Source of the DNA: Actinomycetota bacterium
GTDB taxonomy: Bacteria; Actinomycetota; Acidimicrobiia; Acidimicrobiales; Ilumatobacteraceae
NCBI GenBank assembly: GCA_009702755.1
Contig: WLHL01000004.1
Span: forward strand, 1-64,000
DNA length: 64,000 bases
Direction: 5' to 3'
In this document: in pieces, positions 9,147 through 19,399 of the stretch
How positions within the stretch are numbered: the first letter of the stretch is position 1
Layout of the letters: each line of letters begins with the position of its first letter
Notes under the pieces: generated by a model
The model's database searches: none
The model's input: the letters and a program-made list of their open reading frames with translations, nothing else
Told to the model about the DNA's origin: nothing
Program-made: the position numbers and the translations under genes

Positions 9147-10477
9147 ACCTTCGTACGCGATACGTGGCAATCACCGCCATGCTGGTTTTCGTTATCGCAA
9201 CAGCGATGAGTATTGGCGCCTATCGCATTGCAACAGATCAACTCGAGAAGCAAGTAAAGGCATCGCTCAATCAGAGAGCACTCTCCACCATCGAGGCCAT
9301 CAATCGTCCACGTCGAGACTTCAACGATTTCTTTGGTAGTGGTCCACTCGACAGAGCAATCTCTCAAACAGAGTTTGACTCAATCACACAGATCATCGAC
9401 ACCAACGGAATCTTGCACAAACGTCGAGATCTTCCCGACCTTCCCTATGAGCCCGCACTGAAGGCCCTCAGAGAAGACCCTGCCCGTGCGTATTACTCCT
9501 CTGTCAACCTAGAAAATCATGAGTTCCGCATGCTCTCAGTGGCATCCCCTGATGGAACCATCATCCAAGTCGCAAAAGACACGCAGATTCTTGTTGATGC
9601 ACAGAACGGCATGCGGACGTACTTCCCACTTTTCGCAGCACTCGCTGTGTTGATTTCAGGCGGATTTGCTTGGTTATTCGCTTCTCGAGTCACACGACCC
9701 ATCGAGGAACTTGCTGCAACCGCCGAATCGATTGCGGCAACTCAAGACCTCAATCGCAGCATTGAAGTATCCGGTAGCGATGAAGTTGCGCAACTTGCAC
9801 GAAGCTTCAACACGATGCTTGTTGCATTGCGCGCGAGCAGTGATCGCCAGCGGCGACTTGTGCAAGATGCAAGCCATGAATTGCGTACTCCCCTTACGAG
9901 TTTGCGCGCGAATGCAGAAATTCTCGAACGAGCAACTCTCAGTGATGAGGACCGTTCTTCCATCCTTGCGGATATGAAAGCAGAAGTTGACGAACTGGCA
10001 GATCTCAGTGTTGAACTCAGCGCACTCGCCACTGATCAACGTGCTGCAGAAGACCCAGTGACCGTTGACCTCTTAGATGTTGTGAGCGAGATTGCAACAC
10101 GATCTTCACGACGGACCTCTGCAGAAGTATCTGTTCACTCCACCGACGACACGATTGTTTCTGCTCGTCCAAGCCAACTCGAACGAGCCATCTCAAACTT
10201 GGTGGACAATGCCATTAAATTTAGCGGTGCCACTTCAGCGGTTGAAATTCATGTGGGGTCAAAGCGAGTGGAAGTACGTGATCACGGACCAGGCATTTCT
10301 GACGAAGATAAGCCGCATGTGTTTGATCGTTTTTATCGCGCAACGTCGACACGCTCAATGCCAGGCTCTGGATTAGGCCTCGCAATTGTGTCGCAATTTG
10401 CGGAAGCTAATGACGCAAATGTCTATGTCTTAGACAATGCCGGCGGCGGCGTCATTGTTGGACTTCAGTTCAAATAA
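9143..10477 (+). CDS. sensor histidine kinase (HAMP, HisKA, HATPase)
   Basis: H-box QDASHELRTPLTSLRANAEIL, N-box NLVDNAIKFS, VRDHGPGISDEDKPHVFDRFYRA, GSGLGLAIV; overlaps the regulator by 4 bp. Confidence 0.95.
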   Translation: MNLRTRYVAITAMLVFVIATAMSIGAYRIATDQLEKQVKASLNQRALSTIEAINRPRRDFNDFFGSGPLDRAISQTEFDSITQIIDTNGILHKRRDLPDLPYEPALKALREDPARAYYSSVNLENHEFRMLSVASPDGTIIQVAKDTQILVDAQNGMRTYFPLFAALAVLISGGFAWLFASRVTRPIEELAATAESIAATQDLNRSIEVSGSDEVAQLARSFNTMLVALRASSDRQRRLVQDASHELRTPLTSLRANAEILERATLSDEDRSSILADMKAEVDELADLSVELSALATDQRAAEDPVTVDLLDVVSEIATRSSRRTSAEVSVHSTDDTIVSARPSQLERAISNLVDNAIKFSGATSAVEIHVGSKRVEVRDHGPGISDEDKPHVFDRFYRATSTRSMPGSGLGLAIVSQFAEANDANVYVLDNAGGGVIVGLQFK

Positions 10478-10496
10478 CCCAATATTTATTGGGGTT
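10478..10496. terminator. short bidirectional hairpin between convergent genes
   Basis: CCCAAT-attt-ATTGGG followed by gtttctt, overlapping the rsgA stop. Confidence 0.4.
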
Positions 10497-11472
10497 TCTT
10501 GCGCCTAAAGCCGCGTCGGTCCTCGGCGCGCTCACGTTCAATCTGTTCTTCTTCAACAGATAACTCTTCAGCAACTAGTTGACGCATTGACGCCAATCGC
10601 GCTGCAGACAATGTCCCTGCTTCGATCGCCTCAAGTACTGCACAATTCGGCTCGTCCAAGTGTTTGCAGTCTCGGAATCGACAATTGTCTGCAACGGTGA
10701 AGACATCGCGAAATGCGCGCTCAATACCGATACCGCTTGTCCACAATGTGACTGCACGAAGACCCGGCGTATCAAGCAACCACGCCCCGCCAGGTAATGC
10801 AATGAGCTCAGCTGCAACTGTGGTGTGTCGGCCACGTTGATCATCTTCACGTACTTCTGCTGTGCGTTGTACTTCATGCCCCACAAGGGCGTTCACCAAT
10901 GTGGACTTACCCACACCACTTGCCCCGATGAACGCAACTGTTGTCCCAGCCGGAGAATGTGCGCGGATGAGATCAATACCAACACCAGTGCGTGAACTCA
11001 CCAGAACGATGTCAACACCAAGAGCAACTTGCGACAAAGATTCCTTCACCACGTGGGCTTCTTCTGTCGACACAGTGTCAATCTTTGTCAGCACGACCAC
11101 TGGTGTTGCACCGCTGTCAAAAGCGAGTACTAGTTCGCGCTCAAGACGACGTTGGCTCACTGCACCATTCACTGCATGCACCACAAAGACGACATCGATG
11201 TTGCTCGCAACAATCTGTCGTGTGCCACGAGCACCTTCAAATGAACTGCGACGCGTCAGCGCGCTTCTGCGCACATGCACACGTTCGACGCGCTCATAAT
11301 CTGAGGACACGTCCACGAAATCGCCCACTGCGACTTCGACCCCGAGGTTGCGAACGCGCACAATCTCACCGTCATCGAGAAGCACAGTGCTCCATCCCCG
11401 ATCAAGGCGTGTGATGCGCCCCGACAGCACTGAAGAACCCACTGTGTTCTCTGCTGTGACATGTGCATTCAT
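10486..11472 (-). CDS. rsgA: ribosome small subunit-dependent GTPase RsgA
   Basis: Circularly permuted GTPase: VLTKID, GASGVGKSTLVNALVG, GRHTTVAAELIALPGGAWLLDTPGLR, Cys/His zinc knuckle DNCRFRDCKHLDEPNC. Confidence 0.95.
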   Translation of the reverse strand: MNAHVTAENTVGSSVLSGRITRLDRGWSTVLLDDGEIVRVRNLGVEVAVGDFVDVSSDYERVERVHVRRSALTRRSSFEGARGTRQIVASNIDVVFVVHAVNGAVSQRRLERELVLAFDSGATPVVVLTKIDTVSTEEAHVVKESLSQVALGVDIVLVSSRTGVGIDLIRAHSPAGTTVAFIGASGVGKSTLVNALVGHEVQRTAEVREDDQRGRHTTVAAELIALPGGAWLLDTPGLRAVTLWTSGIGIERAFRDVFTVADNCRFRDCKHLDEPNCAVLEAIEAGTLSAARLASMRQLVAEELSVEEEQIERERAEDRRGFRRKKPQ

Positions 11473-11554
11473 TCAATGAAACCGTACCGCTTGACACCTC
11501 TTGACGGGCACGCCTTCTCTAGCCTTGAACTGCCCCCAACTGAAGGAGCCCCCC

Positions 11555-13828
11555 ATGCTTCGCCGTATCGCAACTTTTGCTGTCCACCACAAGCGCCTCA
11601 TGGTGCTTGGCATTTGGTTGCCCCTCACCATTCTCATCGTGGTCGGCAGCACAACCATTGGTTCCAACTTCCGTACCGAGATGGCGATGCCATCGAGTGA
11701 GGCTCGCCAAGCCGAAGAAATGCTCTCATCGGTTCAATCGGGAGATGCTGGTGTCAATGGACAACTTGTCATCAAGACGGAGAAGTCGGTTCTTGATGAA
11801 TCTGTCAAAGAAGCATTCACCGCATCACTGAAAGTCATTTCTCAGATTCCCAATGTCTCGGTGAAGAGCCCTTATGAAAACCCTGCTCAGATCAACCAGA
11901 GCAAGACAATCGCCTTTGCAGAGATCAGCGTGCCCCGTACCTACACCATGGTCGATATGGAGAAAGTTGCTGACGAGGTCTTTACTGCAACACAAAACAT
12001 GAAGGATGCTGGCATCACCATTGAATACGGCGGACAAATCTTCGAAACCTTTGAAATGCCGGAGAGCGAAGTGCTCGGACTTCTTGCAGCTGTCCTCATC
12101 CTCGTGATCGCATTTGGTTCCATCATCGCGATGGGTCTTCCTATTGGCGTCGCGCTTCTTGGTCTTGCTGTTGCATCGAGCATCGTGGCGGTTGTCAGCA
12201 ACTTCATGTCAATGCCTAATGAAGCGACTTCGATGGTGGCAATGATTGGCCTCGGTGTTGGTATTGACTACGCGCTATTCATCGTGACGCGTTTCCGCGA
12301 AGCGATGCACGACGGTCTTTCGATTGAAGATGCTGTCGTCGAAGCAATCGACACCTCAGGCCGTGCGGTCATGTTTGCGGGTATCACCGTCATCGTTGCA
12401 CTTCTTGGTCTCCTTTCTATTGGCCTTGCTTTCGTCACGGGCTTTGCAGTTGCAATGGCAATTGGTGTTGCAGTGATGATGATCGGATCCGTGTCTCTCC
12501 TCCCAGCACTTCTCGCAATGGTCGGGACACGCATTGAAAGCACTTCATGGGCTGCAGTCGCTGCACTGGGTTCATTGGTAATCAGCGCAATGGTTGCTGT
12601 TTTCACTCACTCAATTCTTTTCGTTCAAATTGGCGGTGCCATTGCAGCTGCTTTCATCATCATGCGCTTCTTTGTCGCCGGATTGAAGAAGCCATTGCCG
12701 CATCGTGCACAGAACAATCACCAACACACCATCTGGTGGCGTTGGAGCCGCGTCGTGCAGCATCACCCATGGCGAGCATTAACCGTTTCCGTTGTTGGTC
12801 TCGGACTTCTTGCAATGCCGATGTTCTCATTGCGTCTGGGATTCAGTGATATGGGCAATGCCCCCGAAGACACATCTGTGCGTAAGGCATATGACCTCAT
12901 TAGCGAGGGCTTCGGTCCAGGATTCAACGGACCTCTTTATATTGCAGTTGGTGGCGAGACTGCCGCTGACCCACAGGCAATGCAACAGTTCGCACAAGTG
13001 ATCGCAAAGACAGATGGTGTTGCAGCAGCATTCCCCGCACCGATGCCCAGCAAAGAAGTCGGACTCGTCATTGCCTATCCAAAGACGTCTCCACAAGATG
13101 AAGCAACATCAGACCTCGTGCACAATCTGCGCAGTGACATCATCCCTGCAACGAACGTGTATGCAAAAGTTGGCGGCTTTACCGCGAGTGGCATCGACTT
13201 CTCTGACTATCTCAGTAAGCGTTTGCCGTGGCTGATCGGAAGCGTGCTGATTGTTTCGTTCTTCCTTCTGATGGCCGTCTTCCGCAGCATCCTTGTTCCA
13301 CTCAAAGCTGTTCTCATGAACTTGTTGTCGGTGGGCGCTGCATATGGCGTGATCGTCGCGGTGTTCCAGTGGGGCTGGATGGCTGACGTCTTCGGAGTCG
13401 GCAAGCCAGGGCCCGTTGAAGCGTGGGCGCCGATGTTCCTTTTCGCGATCGTGTTTGGCTTGTCCATGGACTACGAAGTGTTCCTTCTGTCGCGTATGAA
13501 AGAGGAGTACAACCGCACGGGTGACAACTTCACGGCCGTTGCCGATGGTGTGGCGGCAACTGCCCGCGTCATCACTGCAGCAGCGCTCATCATGGTGTGC
13601 GTGTTCGCCGCATTCGTGCTCGCCCCGGACCGTCAATTGAAGCTTTTTGGCATGGGAATGGCCGTCGCTGTCTTCCTTGATGCGACCGTTGTGCGCATGT
13701 TGTTGGTGCCCGCCACCATGGAACTCCTCGGAGATCGCAACTGGTGGATTCCAAAATGGCTCGATCGGGTCCTTCCCAAGATCGATGTGGAGGGAAGCCA
13801 CCACACGGCCTCCCATCCAATCCCTTAG
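11555..13828 (+). CDS. MMPL/RND family transporter
   Basis: ORF 11501-13828, likely start MLRRIATFAV at 11555; two TM-cluster halves, GLGVGIDYALFIVTRFREAM and FGLSMDYEVFLLSRMKEEY. Confidence 0.92.
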   Translation: MLRRIATFAVHHKRLMVLGIWLPLTILIVVGSTTIGSNFRTEMAMPSSEARQAEEMLSSVQSGDAGVNGQLVIKTEKSVLDESVKEAFTASLKVISQIPNVSVKSPYENPAQINQSKTIAFAEISVPRTYTMVDMEKVADEVFTATQNMKDAGITIEYGGQIFETFEMPESEVLGLLAAVLILVIAFGSIIAMGLPIGVALLGLAVASSIVAVVSNFMSMPNEATSMVAMIGLGVGIDYALFIVTRFREAMHDGLSIEDAVVEAIDTSGRAVMFAGITVIVALLGLLSIGLAFVTGFAVAMAIGVAVMMIGSVSLLPALLAMVGTRIESTSWAAVAALGSLVISAMVAVFTHSILFVQIGGAIAAAFIIMRFFVAGLKKPLPHRAQNNHQHTIWWRWSRVVQHHPWRALTVSVVGLGLLAMPMFSLRLGFSDMGNAPEDTSVRKAYDLISEGFGPGFNGPLYIAVGGETAADPQAMQQFAQVIAKTDGVAAAFPAPMPSKEVGLVIAYPKTSPQDEATSDLVHNLRSDIIPATNVYAKVGGFTASGIDFSDYLSKRLPWLIGSVLIVSFFLLMAVFRSILVPLKAVLMNLLSVGAAYGVIVAVFQWGWMADVFGVGKPGPVEAWAPMFLFAIVFGLSMDYEVFLLSRMKEEYNRTGDNFTAVADGVAATARVITAAALIMVCVFAAFVLAPDRQLKLFGMGMAVAVFLDATVVRMLLVPATMELLGDRNWWIPKWLDRVLPKIDVEGSHHTASHPIP

Positions 13829-13893
13829 CCCATAAGGGTTTCAGCGCCTTGCCTTGACAGGGGCCTACCAAATCACCTAACGATGAAAAAGGT

Positions 13894-16605
13894 ATGGCTA
13901 AATCACTTGTAATCGTCGAGTCTCCAGCGAAGGCAAAGACAATCTCTAAATATCTCGGTCCGGAGTTCGATGTTCGTGCTTCCGTGGGCCACGTTGCGGA
14001 CCTCCCTAGCAAGGGATTAGCCGTCGATGTCGAGAATGGTTTTAAGCCTTCTTATGAGTTGACGGAACGCGGTCGCACCGTGGTGAAGGAATTGAAAGCC
14101 CTTCTTAAAACCGCTGACGCTCTCTATCTCGCAACCGACGAAGACCGTGAAGGTGAGGCCATCTCTTGGCACCTGCTCGAGCATCTCAAGCCCAAGGTGC
14201 CCGTGTACCGAATGGTGTTCCATGAGATCAACGAGAAGTCCATTAAAGAGGCAGTGGAGAACCCACGTGATCTTGACTACGGATTAGTTGATGCCGCCGA
14301 AGCGCGCCGCATCCTCGACCGTCTGTATGGATATGAGGTGTCGCCTGTTCTCTGGCGTCGCGTCAACCGGGGCTTGTCTGCTGGTCGTGTGCAGAGCCCT
14401 GCTTTGCGCCTTGTTGTAGAACGTGAACGGGAACGCATTGCTTTCCGATCAGCTGACTACTTCTCTCTTGAAGCACTCACCTCTACATCTCCTGCATTCA
14501 CCGCAAAGTTGATCTCTGTCAATGGCACTCGCTTGGCAACGGGCAAGGACTTTTCTGAACTCGGTATCGCCAGCCCCGAAGTTCTCGTGATGAACGGCGG
14601 ACGTGCAGCAGAACTTGTGAAGGGACTCGACGGGAAAGACCTTCTCGTTCGCAGTGTGGATGAGAAGCCGTATCGCTCTTCACCAAAGGCGCCGTTCACC
14701 ACCAGCACATTGCAGCAAGAAGCCGGACGCAAGCTGCGCCTCTCGGGTCGTCAGGTAATGAGCGTTGCGCAAGGACTCTACGAACGCGGATTCATTACAT
14801 ATATGCGTACTGACTCCGTCACGTTGTCGTCAGAGGCAATCAATGAGATTCGCTCATATGTTGAACGTCAACATGGATCGAACTATCTGTATCCAAAGGG
14901 TCCTCGCACATTCCAGAACAAGGTGAAGAATGCACAAGAAGCGCACGAAGCGATTCGTCCAGCACTTCCACTGCGTTCACCTGAGCAAGTCTCATCGGAA
15001 CTTCGCGGTCAAGAACTCAGTGTGTATCGCCTCATCTGGCAGCGCACACTTGCATCACAGATGGCAGACACCGACGGCAAGACCACCAGCGTGCGTCTAG
15101 GCGTTACTGCATCCGACTCCGAGCGCAGCGATTGTGAATTCTCTGCAAGCGGCACAACAATCACGTTCCCCGGTTACCGCGCTGCCTACGAAGAGACACG
15201 CGATGAGGATGATGCGGAATCTGACGACGAGAAGGCAGCATTGCTCCCCGATTTGGTGAAGGGACAAAATGTTCCTGTTGAGAAGTACACAGAGATTTCT
15301 CACACCACCACACCTCCACCGCGCTACACCGAAGCATCTTTGGTGAAGATGCTGGAAGAGAAAGGCATCGGTCGTCCGTCAACCTGGGCATCGATTATTT
15401 CGCAGATGGTGGATCGTGGCCATTATCTGTGGAAGAAGGGAACATCTCTTGTTCCGACATGGACTGCTTTCTCTGTTATCCGTTTGCTGGAAGACAACTT
15501 TGAATCCCTCGTGGATTATGAGTTCACAGCGGACTTGGACAACGATCTCGACTCCATCGCACGCGGTGAGCTGAAGAAGGTTGATTGGCTAACCGAGTTC
15601 TATTTCGGTGGAGAGCACGAGCTTGGTTTGCGCAACATCGTGACTGCCAACCTTGACTCCATCGACGCTGCTGTGTTGAACACCTTCTTATTAGGTGTGA
15701 ATCCTGAAAGCGGCGAAGACGTCATCGTGAAGCCGGGCTTGTACGGACCATATGTACGTTGCGGCGAAAAGAACACCGCAAGTGTTCCCGACACCATGAC
15801 ACCTGATGAACTCACACTTGATACAGCCATTGCGTTGTTGAAAGCACCAAAGGGCGACACGCCGATTGGTGAGTGGGAAGGCTTCCCAGTATTCGCAAAG
15901 TCAGGTCGCTACGGCCCGTACGTGCAATGGGGCACGATGGATGTGCCGCCAACAGGATTCGAAAAGCCGAAGATGGCTTCGCTCTTCAAGACGATGAACA
16001 TTGAGCGCATCACGATGAAGGACGCGTTGGACTTGTTGTCACTTCCACGCACCATTGGCGCTGATCCGACTGACGGTGAACTCATCACGGCGCAGAACGG
16101 AAAATTCGGTCCGTACATTTCAAAGGGCAAAGACAGCCGTTCACTTCCTGGTGAAGAAGAGCTGCTCACGGTGACACTGGAAGAAGCTTTGGCACTTCTC
16201 GCAACACCACGCGTCTTCGGTAAGGGTCGTGCTGCTGCGAAGCCACCACTGAAAGAATTCGGCAATGACCCGATGAGTGGTCGCCCTGTCATCGGTAAAG
16301 AAGGCAAGTTCGGCGACTACATCACCGATGGTGAAACCAATGCTGGTCTCACACGTGGCGACCGTATGGAAGTGATGACCAACGAGCGCGCATATGAACT
16401 GCTGCAGTTGCGCCGCGAGTACATCGAAGCCAATGGTGGGCCAAAGAAGAAGTCGGGTTCGCGCAAAGCTGCCGCGAAGAAAGCTCCGGCGAAAAAGGCC
16501 GCTGCTAAGAAGGCTCCGGCCAAGAAGAAAGCTGCAGCAAAGAAGGCACCTGCGAAAAAGAAAGCAGCGGCTGCGCAACCTATTTCCAAGGATGAACCGT
16601 TCTAG
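13894..16605 (+). CDS. topA: type I DNA topoisomerase with Lys/Ala-rich C-terminal tail
   Basis: MAKSLVIVESPAKAKTISKYLG, TDEDREGEAISWHL, active-site region GFITYMRTDSVTLS, tail AAKKAPAKKAAAKKAPAKKK. Confidence 0.97.
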   Translation: MAKSLVIVESPAKAKTISKYLGPEFDVRASVGHVADLPSKGLAVDVENGFKPSYELTERGRTVVKELKALLKTADALYLATDEDREGEAISWHLLEHLKPKVPVYRMVFHEINEKSIKEAVENPRDLDYGLVDAAEARRILDRLYGYEVSPVLWRRVNRGLSAGRVQSPALRLVVERERERIAFRSADYFSLEALTSTSPAFTAKLISVNGTRLATGKDFSELGIASPEVLVMNGGRAAELVKGLDGKDLLVRSVDEKPYRSSPKAPFTTSTLQQEAGRKLRLSGRQVMSVAQGLYERGFITYMRTDSVTLSSEAINEIRSYVERQHGSNYLYPKGPRTFQNKVKNAQEAHEAIRPALPLRSPEQVSSELRGQELSVYRLIWQRTLASQMADTDGKTTSVRLGVTASDSERSDCEFSASGTTITFPGYRAAYEETRDEDDAESDDEKAALLPDLVKGQNVPVEKYTEISHTTTPPPRYTEASLVKMLEEKGIGRPSTWASIISQMVDRGHYLWKKGTSLVPTWTAFSVIRLLEDNFESLVDYEFTADLDNDLDSIARGELKKVDWLTEFYFGGEHELGLRNIVTANLDSIDAAVLNTFLLGVNPESGEDVIVKPGLYGPYVRCGEKNTASVPDTMTPDELTLDTAIALLKAPKGDTPIGEWEGFPVFAKSGRYGPYVQWGTMDVPPTGFEKPKMASLFKTMNIERITMKDALDLLSLPRTIGADPTDGELITAQNGKFGPYISKGKDSRSLPGEEELLTVTLEEALALLATPRVFGKGRAAAKPPLKEFGNDPMSGRPVIGKEGKFGDYITDGETNAGLTRGDRMEVMTNERAYELLQLRREYIEANGGPKKKSGSRKAAAKKAPAKKAAAKKAPAKKKAAAKKAPAKKKAAAAQPISKDEPF

Positions 16606-17213
16606 TGGCTACACCTCTATATATAGCGCTAGAAGGCCTCGAGGGGTGCGGGAAGAGCACGCACACAAAACGTCTGGGTGAACATCTTGATGCGATCATC
16701 ACTCGCGAACCAGGTGGCACTCGCATTGGGACTTTGCTTCGTGCAATTTTGGCCGACCCTGAGAACAGTGATCTTGACCGGCGCACCGAAGCATTGCTCA
16801 TGGCTGCCGACCGAGCGCAACACATGGCCGAAATCATCAAGCCGTCACTTGCCCAGGGGCGTCATGTTGTGAGTGACCGTTCCATTTATTCAACGCTCGC
16901 GTATCAGGGCTACGGCCGCCAGTTGGGCACCGAGGCATTGCTCTCAATCTCCACATGGGCTCTGCAGGACCGACTCCCCGACTTGGTCATCTTCATTGAT
17001 GTCCCGACCGATGTCCTCAATGCCCGGTTAGCCAAGCGAGACCTCGACCGCTTTGAACGCGAAGGGGCTGACTTCTTCGCCCGTATCGCCGAAGGATTCC
17101 GCGAGCTCCGCGCCGCTGACCCTGAACGCTGGATCATCATTGACGGCACTGTTCCAAAGGATGACGTCGAAGCTGCCATCCGTACTCAGGTGAACGACAG
17201 ACTCAATAAGTAA
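16605..17213 (+). CDS. tmk: thymidylate kinase
   Basis: ALEGLEGCGKSTHTKRLGEHL, REPGGTRIGTLLR, VSDRSIYSTLAYQG; GTG start overlaps the topA stop. Confidence 0.95.
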   Translation: MATPLYIALEGLEGCGKSTHTKRLGEHLDAIITREPGGTRIGTLLRAILADPENSDLDRRTEALLMAADRAQHMAEIIKPSLAQGRHVVSDRSIYSTLAYQGYGRQLGTEALLSISTWALQDRLPDLVIFIDVPTDVLNARLAKRDLDRFEREGADFFARIAEGFRELRAADPERWIIIDGTVPKDDVEAAIRTQVNDRLNK

Positions 17214-17222
17214 CCTCTCATC

Positions 17223-18314
17223 GTGACTTCGGTGTGGGATTCAGTACTTGGGCAAGACCGTGCGGTCGACCAACTGCAACACAGCGTTGTGAATCCTGTG
17301 CATGCGTACCTCCTCGTGGGGCCTGAAGGATGCGGCAAAGAAGAAGCTGCTCGTGCACTAGCTGGTGTTCTTCTTGCTGGGAATGACGATGACTCCGACC
17401 GCAACAACGACATGGCGGTTCGCGGCACGCATCCGGATATTCACGAAGTGAAGCGCGAAGGTGCATCCATTCTGAAAGACCAGGCAGAAGAAGTCATCAA
17501 GATTGCATCCACCACTCCGAAGGAAGGCAATCGCAAAGCGATCATCATGCACGAAGTGCATCTCATGCAGCCATCGGCAGCAGCGCGACTTTTAAAAACA
17601 GTGGAAGAACCACCTACTGGTGTTTTCTTCGTGATGCTCGCTGAGCAAGTAGATGAATCACTCGTCACGATTGCGTCGCGTTGTATGACGATTCACTTCG
17701 GGCCACTTGATCCTGCAGTGATCGAACATGTGTTGACATCAGAAGGCATCAAATTGGATGTTGCTGAAGTCGCTGCCAAATCTGCGCACGGAAGTCTCAC
17801 TCGTGGTCGTCTGCTTGCAGCCGATAAACAACTCGCACATCGTCGCGAGTTCTTTGCAAACATTCCCCGACGCATTGATGGCACCGGCGCAACTGTTGCT
17901 GCAATCGTGGAACAAATTCTTTCTCTCATTGATGACTCAGTTGCTCCACTGCAACAGCGACACGAACAAGAGATTGTCGACACTGAAAAGACACTTGCGC
18001 TTATGGGCGTGAAGCGCGGTGGCAAGAAAGCGCTTGAAGATAAACACAAGCGAGAGATTCGTCGTTTCCGCACTGATGAACTTCGTAATGGTCTAACCGA
18101 AGTTGCCAGCGTGTACCGCGACGAACTTGCACGCAACGAACAGATTCACCGGCCCGAGGGATACGTCACCGCGATTCATCGTTTGCACGAAGCGATGCGG
18201 CGCTTAGGACTTAATGTGAATGAAGCAATCTTGTTGCGTGATCTCATTTGGTCGTTGCCATCACCGTCTGCAGACGCTGCTCTGCAATTCGTTCTTGAAG
18301 GAAATCATGAATAA
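17223..18314 (+). CDS. holB: DNA polymerase III delta' subunit-like
   Basis: VWDSVLGQDRAVDQLQHSV..HAYLLVGPEGCGKEEAARALA; AAA+ clamp-loader organisation; follows tmk as is common. Confidence 0.88.
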   Translation: MTSVWDSVLGQDRAVDQLQHSVVNPVHAYLLVGPEGCGKEEAARALAGVLLAGNDDDSDRNNDMAVRGTHPDIHEVKREGASILKDQAEEVIKIASTTPKEGNRKAIIMHEVHLMQPSAAARLLKTVEEPPTGVFFVMLAEQVDESLVTIASRCMTIHFGPLDPAVIEHVLTSEGIKLDVAEVAAKSAHGSLTRGRLLAADKQLAHRREFFANIPRRIDGTGATVAAIVEQILSLIDDSVAPLQQRHEQEIVDTEKTLALMGVKRGGKKALEDKHKREIRRFRTDELRNGLTEVASVYRDELARNEQIHRPEGYVTAIHRLHEAMRRLGLNVNEAILLRDLIWSLPSPSADAALQFVLEGNHE

Positions 18315-18717
18315 CGCATTCTGGAATCGCATGGCGGTTGTTGTCGGACTCTTCCTCGGTTTTGCAGGAGTCATGCACTTCGTGAGTCCGCAATTCTTCA
18401 ACGACATTGTTCCGCCATGGCTTCCCCCTTCGGAATCGTTCTGGACATATGCCAGTGGCGTTGTCGAACTTGTCGTGGCGTACTTGCTGCTGCGTCCGTC
18501 CACTCGACGCGTTGGCGCTATCGCCACCATCTGGCTGCTCATCGGCGTGTACCCAGCGAATCTCTATATGGCGTGGGACTGGCGCAATGAACCCCTCAGC
18601 GACCAAATCGTGTCGTATGGCCGCCTGCCATTCCAATTCCTCTTTATATGGGTCGCGTGGAAGATTGCCCAGGCGCACTCCGACGCCGATAAACCAAAGG
18701 CCCCCGGCGACATCTAA
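18307..18717 (+). CDS. DoxX-like small membrane protein
   Basis: ATG at 18307 (MNNAFWNRMAVVVGLFLGFAGVMHFVSPQFF), 4 TM segments; within ORF 18220-18717. Confidence 0.65.
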   Translation: MNNAFWNRMAVVVGLFLGFAGVMHFVSPQFFNDIVPPWLPPSESFWTYASGVVELVVAYLLLRPSTRRVGAIATIWLLIGVYPANLYMAWDWRNEPLSDQIVSYGRLPFQFLFIWVAWKIAQAHSDADKPKAPGDI

Positions 18718-18720
18718 AAA

Positions 18721-18755
18721 GTCTTGTACAAGACTGCCAACTGTTTTGTACAGTT
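18721..18755. promoter_or_regulatory. candidate toxin-antitoxin operator, two palindromes with shared TTGTACA core
   Basis: GTCTTGTACAAGAC (perfect, 18721-18734) and AACTGttttgtaCAGTT (18739-18755) just upstream of the antitoxin ATG at 18762. Confidence 0.6.
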
Positions 18756-18761
18756 GCACAC

Positions 18762-19016
18762 ATGGCCAATATGTCAATCAGTCAAGCCCGAGAGCAATTG
18801 CCAGCCGTCATTGAGTTGTGCCAAACCGAAGCCGTCGTCCTCGAGCGATACGGGAAACCACAAGCGGTCATCATCAGTTACGAGCGTTACGACGAATTGA
18901 TGACGGCTCTTGAAGACATTGAGGATCTTGAGGCAATTGCCGAGATTGAGGCTGACATCGAGAAGAACGGGACTATTCCCTGGGAAGAAGTACGGCGGGA
19001 CTTGGGCATCGAATGA
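18762..19016 (+). CDS. Phd/YefM-family antitoxin
   Basis: 84 aa, MSISQAREQLPAVIELCQTEAVVLERYGKPQAVIISYERYDELM; overlaps the toxin gene by 4 bp. Confidence 0.88.
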   Translation: MANMSISQAREQLPAVIELCQTEAVVLERYGKPQAVIISYERYDELMTALEDIEDLEAIAEIEADIEKNGTIPWEEVRRDLGIE

Positions 19017-19276
19017 CTCGCTACACAGTTGAGTTCTCGCGAGCCGCAGAGAAGGCACTCGCCCAACTTCAGCCACAAATACGCCGCCGAGTGGATGGTG
19101 CAATACAGGTTCTTTCCATTGATCCGTATCCACCGAACTCGCGGCCAGTGAAGGGCACGAGCACATTCCGCTTACGTGCTGGTGATTATCGAATCATCTA
19201 TCGAGTGGACCACGGTGTGCTTACGGTGATCATCTTTGACATCGGGCACCGGCGCAATATCTATCGCAAGTTCTAG
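19013..19276 (+). CDS. RelE/ParE-family toxin
   Basis: 87 aa, YTVEFSRAAEKALAQLQPQIRRRVDGAIQVL...RPVKGTSTFRLRAGDYRIIYRVDHGVLTVIIFDIGHRRNIYRKF. Confidence 0.9.
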   Translation: MTRYTVEFSRAAEKALAQLQPQIRRRVDGAIQVLSIDPYPPNSRPVKGTSTFRLRAGDYRIIYRVDHGVLTVIIFDIGHRRNIYRKF

Positions 19277-19323
19277 ACAGTGATGAGCCAGCCAAATCGG
19301 TCGGTAAAGTTGAACTCCTACCC

Positions 19324-19399
19324 GCCCAGGTAGCTCAGTCGGTAGAGCAACGCACTCGTAATGCGTAGGTCGTGAGTTCGATTCTCATCTTGGGCTCCA
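19324..19399 (+). tRNA. tRNA-Thr (anticodon CGT)
   Basis: GCCCAGG/CTTGGGC acceptor, AGCTC D-arm, anticodon stem-loop ACGCA-CTCGTAA-TGCGT, T-arm GTGAG-TTCGATT-CTCAT, encoded CCA; 76 nt. Confidence 0.95.

Noticed and set aside
13109-13816. 235-aa minus-strand ORF opposite the MMPL transporter
   Set aside because: Antisense to a well-supported CDS, low-complexity His/Glu/Arg composition; typical shadow ORF.
16440-16590. Repetitive KKAPAKKAAAKK-coding tract as a tandem repeat element
   Set aside because: In-frame Lys/Ala-rich C-terminal tail of TopA, common in actinobacterial topoisomerase I.
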